From the NCBI GenBank assembly GCA_017407125.1, contig JAFQXE010000002.1, positions 62,001 through 126,000 on the forward strand: 64,000 bases of DNA, read 5' to 3'. This DNA is from Thermoguttaceae bacterium (GTDB taxonomy: Bacteria; Planctomycetota; Planctomycetia; Pirellulales; Thermoguttaceae). The notes under the pieces are model-generated. The model saw only the letters and a list, made by a program, of their open reading frames with translations, made no database searches and was not told the DNA's origin. This document shows, in pieces, positions 62,719-64,000 of the stretch. The stretch's first letter is position 1. Each line of letters opens with the position of its first letter. The position numbers were made by a program, and so were the translations under genes.

Positions 62719-64000
62719 ATGAGTCAATTCAACACACGTAATCTGCTAAGCGTTGTTTCGGCGTTTGCAGTCGCCTTTTTCTGTACAGTTTCCACATCAT
62801 TTGGCGAGGACGGACTTCGAGAACCCAACGCAATGGATCGACAGATTTCCAGAATAATCGACATTCTCATGCCTCACGAACATCTGTCTCAGAAAGAAGT
62901 CGACGTCGAATATTCACAGCGCTGGCTGGACAATTTCATCAAAACGCTGGACTACCAAAAAGCGTATTTTCTTAAGTCTGACATTGAAACTTTCAATAGA
63001 CAAGTTCCTAATATGCCAGAATGGCTGAAAAAAGGCGACATTCGTTTCGCGTACGTTATTTTCAAGACTTATCTCATTCGTCTTGACGAACGCATGCTTC
63101 AGGTTCAGGAACTGCTCAAACAGCCCGTTGACTTTACTCTTGACGAAACAATTTGCCTGGATCGCGACAAGCTTGACTACCCCAAAAACGCCGCTGAAGC
63201 CATGGAACGCTGGCGCAAAAGAGTCAAGTACGATCTTCTCATTTTGAAAGTTGACGACAAAGAAGGTCAGGAAGCCATCGACAAGCTGTCCCGCCGATAC
63301 AAGAGTTTCCAGAAGCGCATGCACCAAACAGACTCCAACGAATTGCTGGAAATGTACCTTACCGCGATGACGACTTCGTTTGACCCGCATACAACGTACA
63401 TGTCCGCCAGCACGCTGGAAAACTTTGAAATCAACATGCGTCTGGAACTGGAAGGCATCGGCGCCACGTTAGGTTCAGAAGACGGCTATACGATTATCAA
63501 GCACCTCGTTCCCGGCGGAGCGGCTGAAAAAGAAGGCTCGCTCAAAGTCGAAGACAAAATCATCGGCGTTGGCCAGGGAGCGGACGGTCCATTTGAAGAC
63601 GTGGTTGACATGAAGCTCGACGACGTCGTCAAAAAAGTTCGCGGCAAAGCCAATACGGTTGTTCGTCTGGAAGTCTTGCCGGCAGACGGCGGAAAAACCA
63701 AAGACATCAAAATCACCCGCGCTAAAATCGAACTGAAAGACTCTGCCGCCAAGGGCAAAGTCTTTGAAGCGGGAACCAAGCCCGATGGAACGCCCTATAA
63801 AATCGGCGTCATCGATTTGCCCAGTTTCTATGCTGACATGAGCGGCATGCGCAACGGCAAAGAAGAGTACCGCAGCACCACTCGCGACATGAAACGCATT
63901 TTGGAAGACTTCAACGCCCAAGGCTGCGACGCCTGCATCGTTGACCTTCGCGCCAACGGCGGCGGATCCCTTCCGGAATCCATCAATACCACCGGGTTGT
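62719..64000 (+). CDS. S41 tail-specific (C-terminal processing) protease, partial
   Basis: The frame runs from ATG 62719 to the right edge, giving 427 codons. A signal peptide occupies residues 1-29 (NLLSVVSAFAVAFFCTVSTS). A Prc-type N-terminal region follows, with SQRWLDNFIKTLDYQKAYFL and SFDPHTTYMSA. A PDZ domain lies at about 240-335 (EGIGATLGSEDGYTIIKHLV, VRGKANTVVRLEVL). The S41 core then begins with KIGVIDLPSFYADM and VDLRANGGGSLPESI. The catalytic Ser/Lys would be to the right of the window. It degrades or trims periplasmic proteins, and the length and layout fit Prc/Tsp. Confidence 0.92.
   Translation, partial: MSQFNTRNLLSVVSAFAVAFFCTVSTSFGEDGLREPNAMDRQISRIIDILMPHEHLSQKEVDVEYSQRWLDNFIKTLDYQKAYFLKSDIETFNRQVPNMPEWLKKGDIRFAYVIFKTYLIRLDERMLQVQELLKQPVDFTLDETICLDRDKLDYPKNAAEAMERWRKRVKYDLLILKVDDKEGQEAIDKLSRRYKSFQKRMHQTDSNELLEMYLTAMTTSFDPHTTYMSASTLENFEINMRLELEGIGATLGSEDGYTIIKHLVPGGAAEKEGSLKVEDKIIGVGQGADGPFEDVVDMKLDDVVKKVRGKANTVVRLEVLPADGGKTKDIKITRAKIELKDSAAKGKVFEAGTKPDGTPYKIGVIDLPSFYADMSGMRNGKEEYRSTTRDMKRILEDFNAQGCDACIVDLRANGGGSLPESINTTGL

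Overview
The window looks like a chromosome segment of a planctomycete (Planctomycetota, probably Pirellulales-like). Three things suggest this. A giant surface protein starts with a LEPR-XLL type motif and ends with a type I dockerin. Several secreted proteins carry twin-arginine or lipoprotein signals (a Gfo/Idh/MocA oxidoreductase, a cupin). Housekeeping genes lie scattered among proline/acid-rich membrane proteins. The assignment rests on protein style, not on a marker tree.

Region 1 (1-4.7 kb) is the end of an integrated mobile element, probably a prophage. It holds a virus-like RNA polymerase beta subunit running off the left edge, two small genes, a ParB-like DGQHR-motif protein, an excisionase-like helix-turn-helix protein and a tyrosine integrase. 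Region 2 (5-30.5 kb) is ordinary chromosome: a PfkB kinase, a lipoyl E2 acyltransferase, a DUF4416 protein, a chorismatase-like RidA-fold protein, an LptF/LptG permease, a beta-barrel porin, tRNA-Ser(CGA), a UvrD/PcrA helicase, a Tat-exported oxidoreductase, alaS, a POT transporter, a CrtI-like FAD oxidoreductase, nusB, a REP-associated transposase amid its own repeats, xth, a hydrolase, a DUF2752 protein, a small lipoprotein and a Cys-rich secreted protein. Region 3 (30.6-54.5 kb) lies almost entirely on the minus strand: ftsH, a second PfkB kinase beside a 2-hydroxyacid dehydrogenase, two large proline/acid-rich membrane proteins (one J-domain-like, one with LysM repeats), rsmH, a SpoIIE-type phosphatase, scpA, a repeat-rich lipoprotein, the 1570-residue LEPR-XLL/leucine-rich/HExxH/FN3/dockerin protein and two overlapping CNNM/CBS membrane proteins. 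Region 4 (54.8-59.5 kb) is a compact three-gene GTPase operon: a dynamin-like large GTPase, a small Ras-like GTPase, and a membrane-anchored coiled-coil protein whose start overlaps the previous stop. Region 5 (59.8-64 kb) has a Tat-exported cupin, a class V aminotransferase, an FxsA-like protein and the start of an S41 tail-specific protease.

Intergenic DNA is rich in dispersed repeats of at least five families: long imperfect inverted repeats built on AACACGAAATACACG; CTAG-rich and CCCTACTCCC-rich leaders directly ahead of several start codons; REP units flanking their presumed transposase; GC-rich GCGGCAG palindromes; and a 64-base element present twice.

The two most promising systems are the integrative element with its own RNA polymerase beta homologue and the three-gene GTPase operon. 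Both are recognised from motifs only; no database search was possible.
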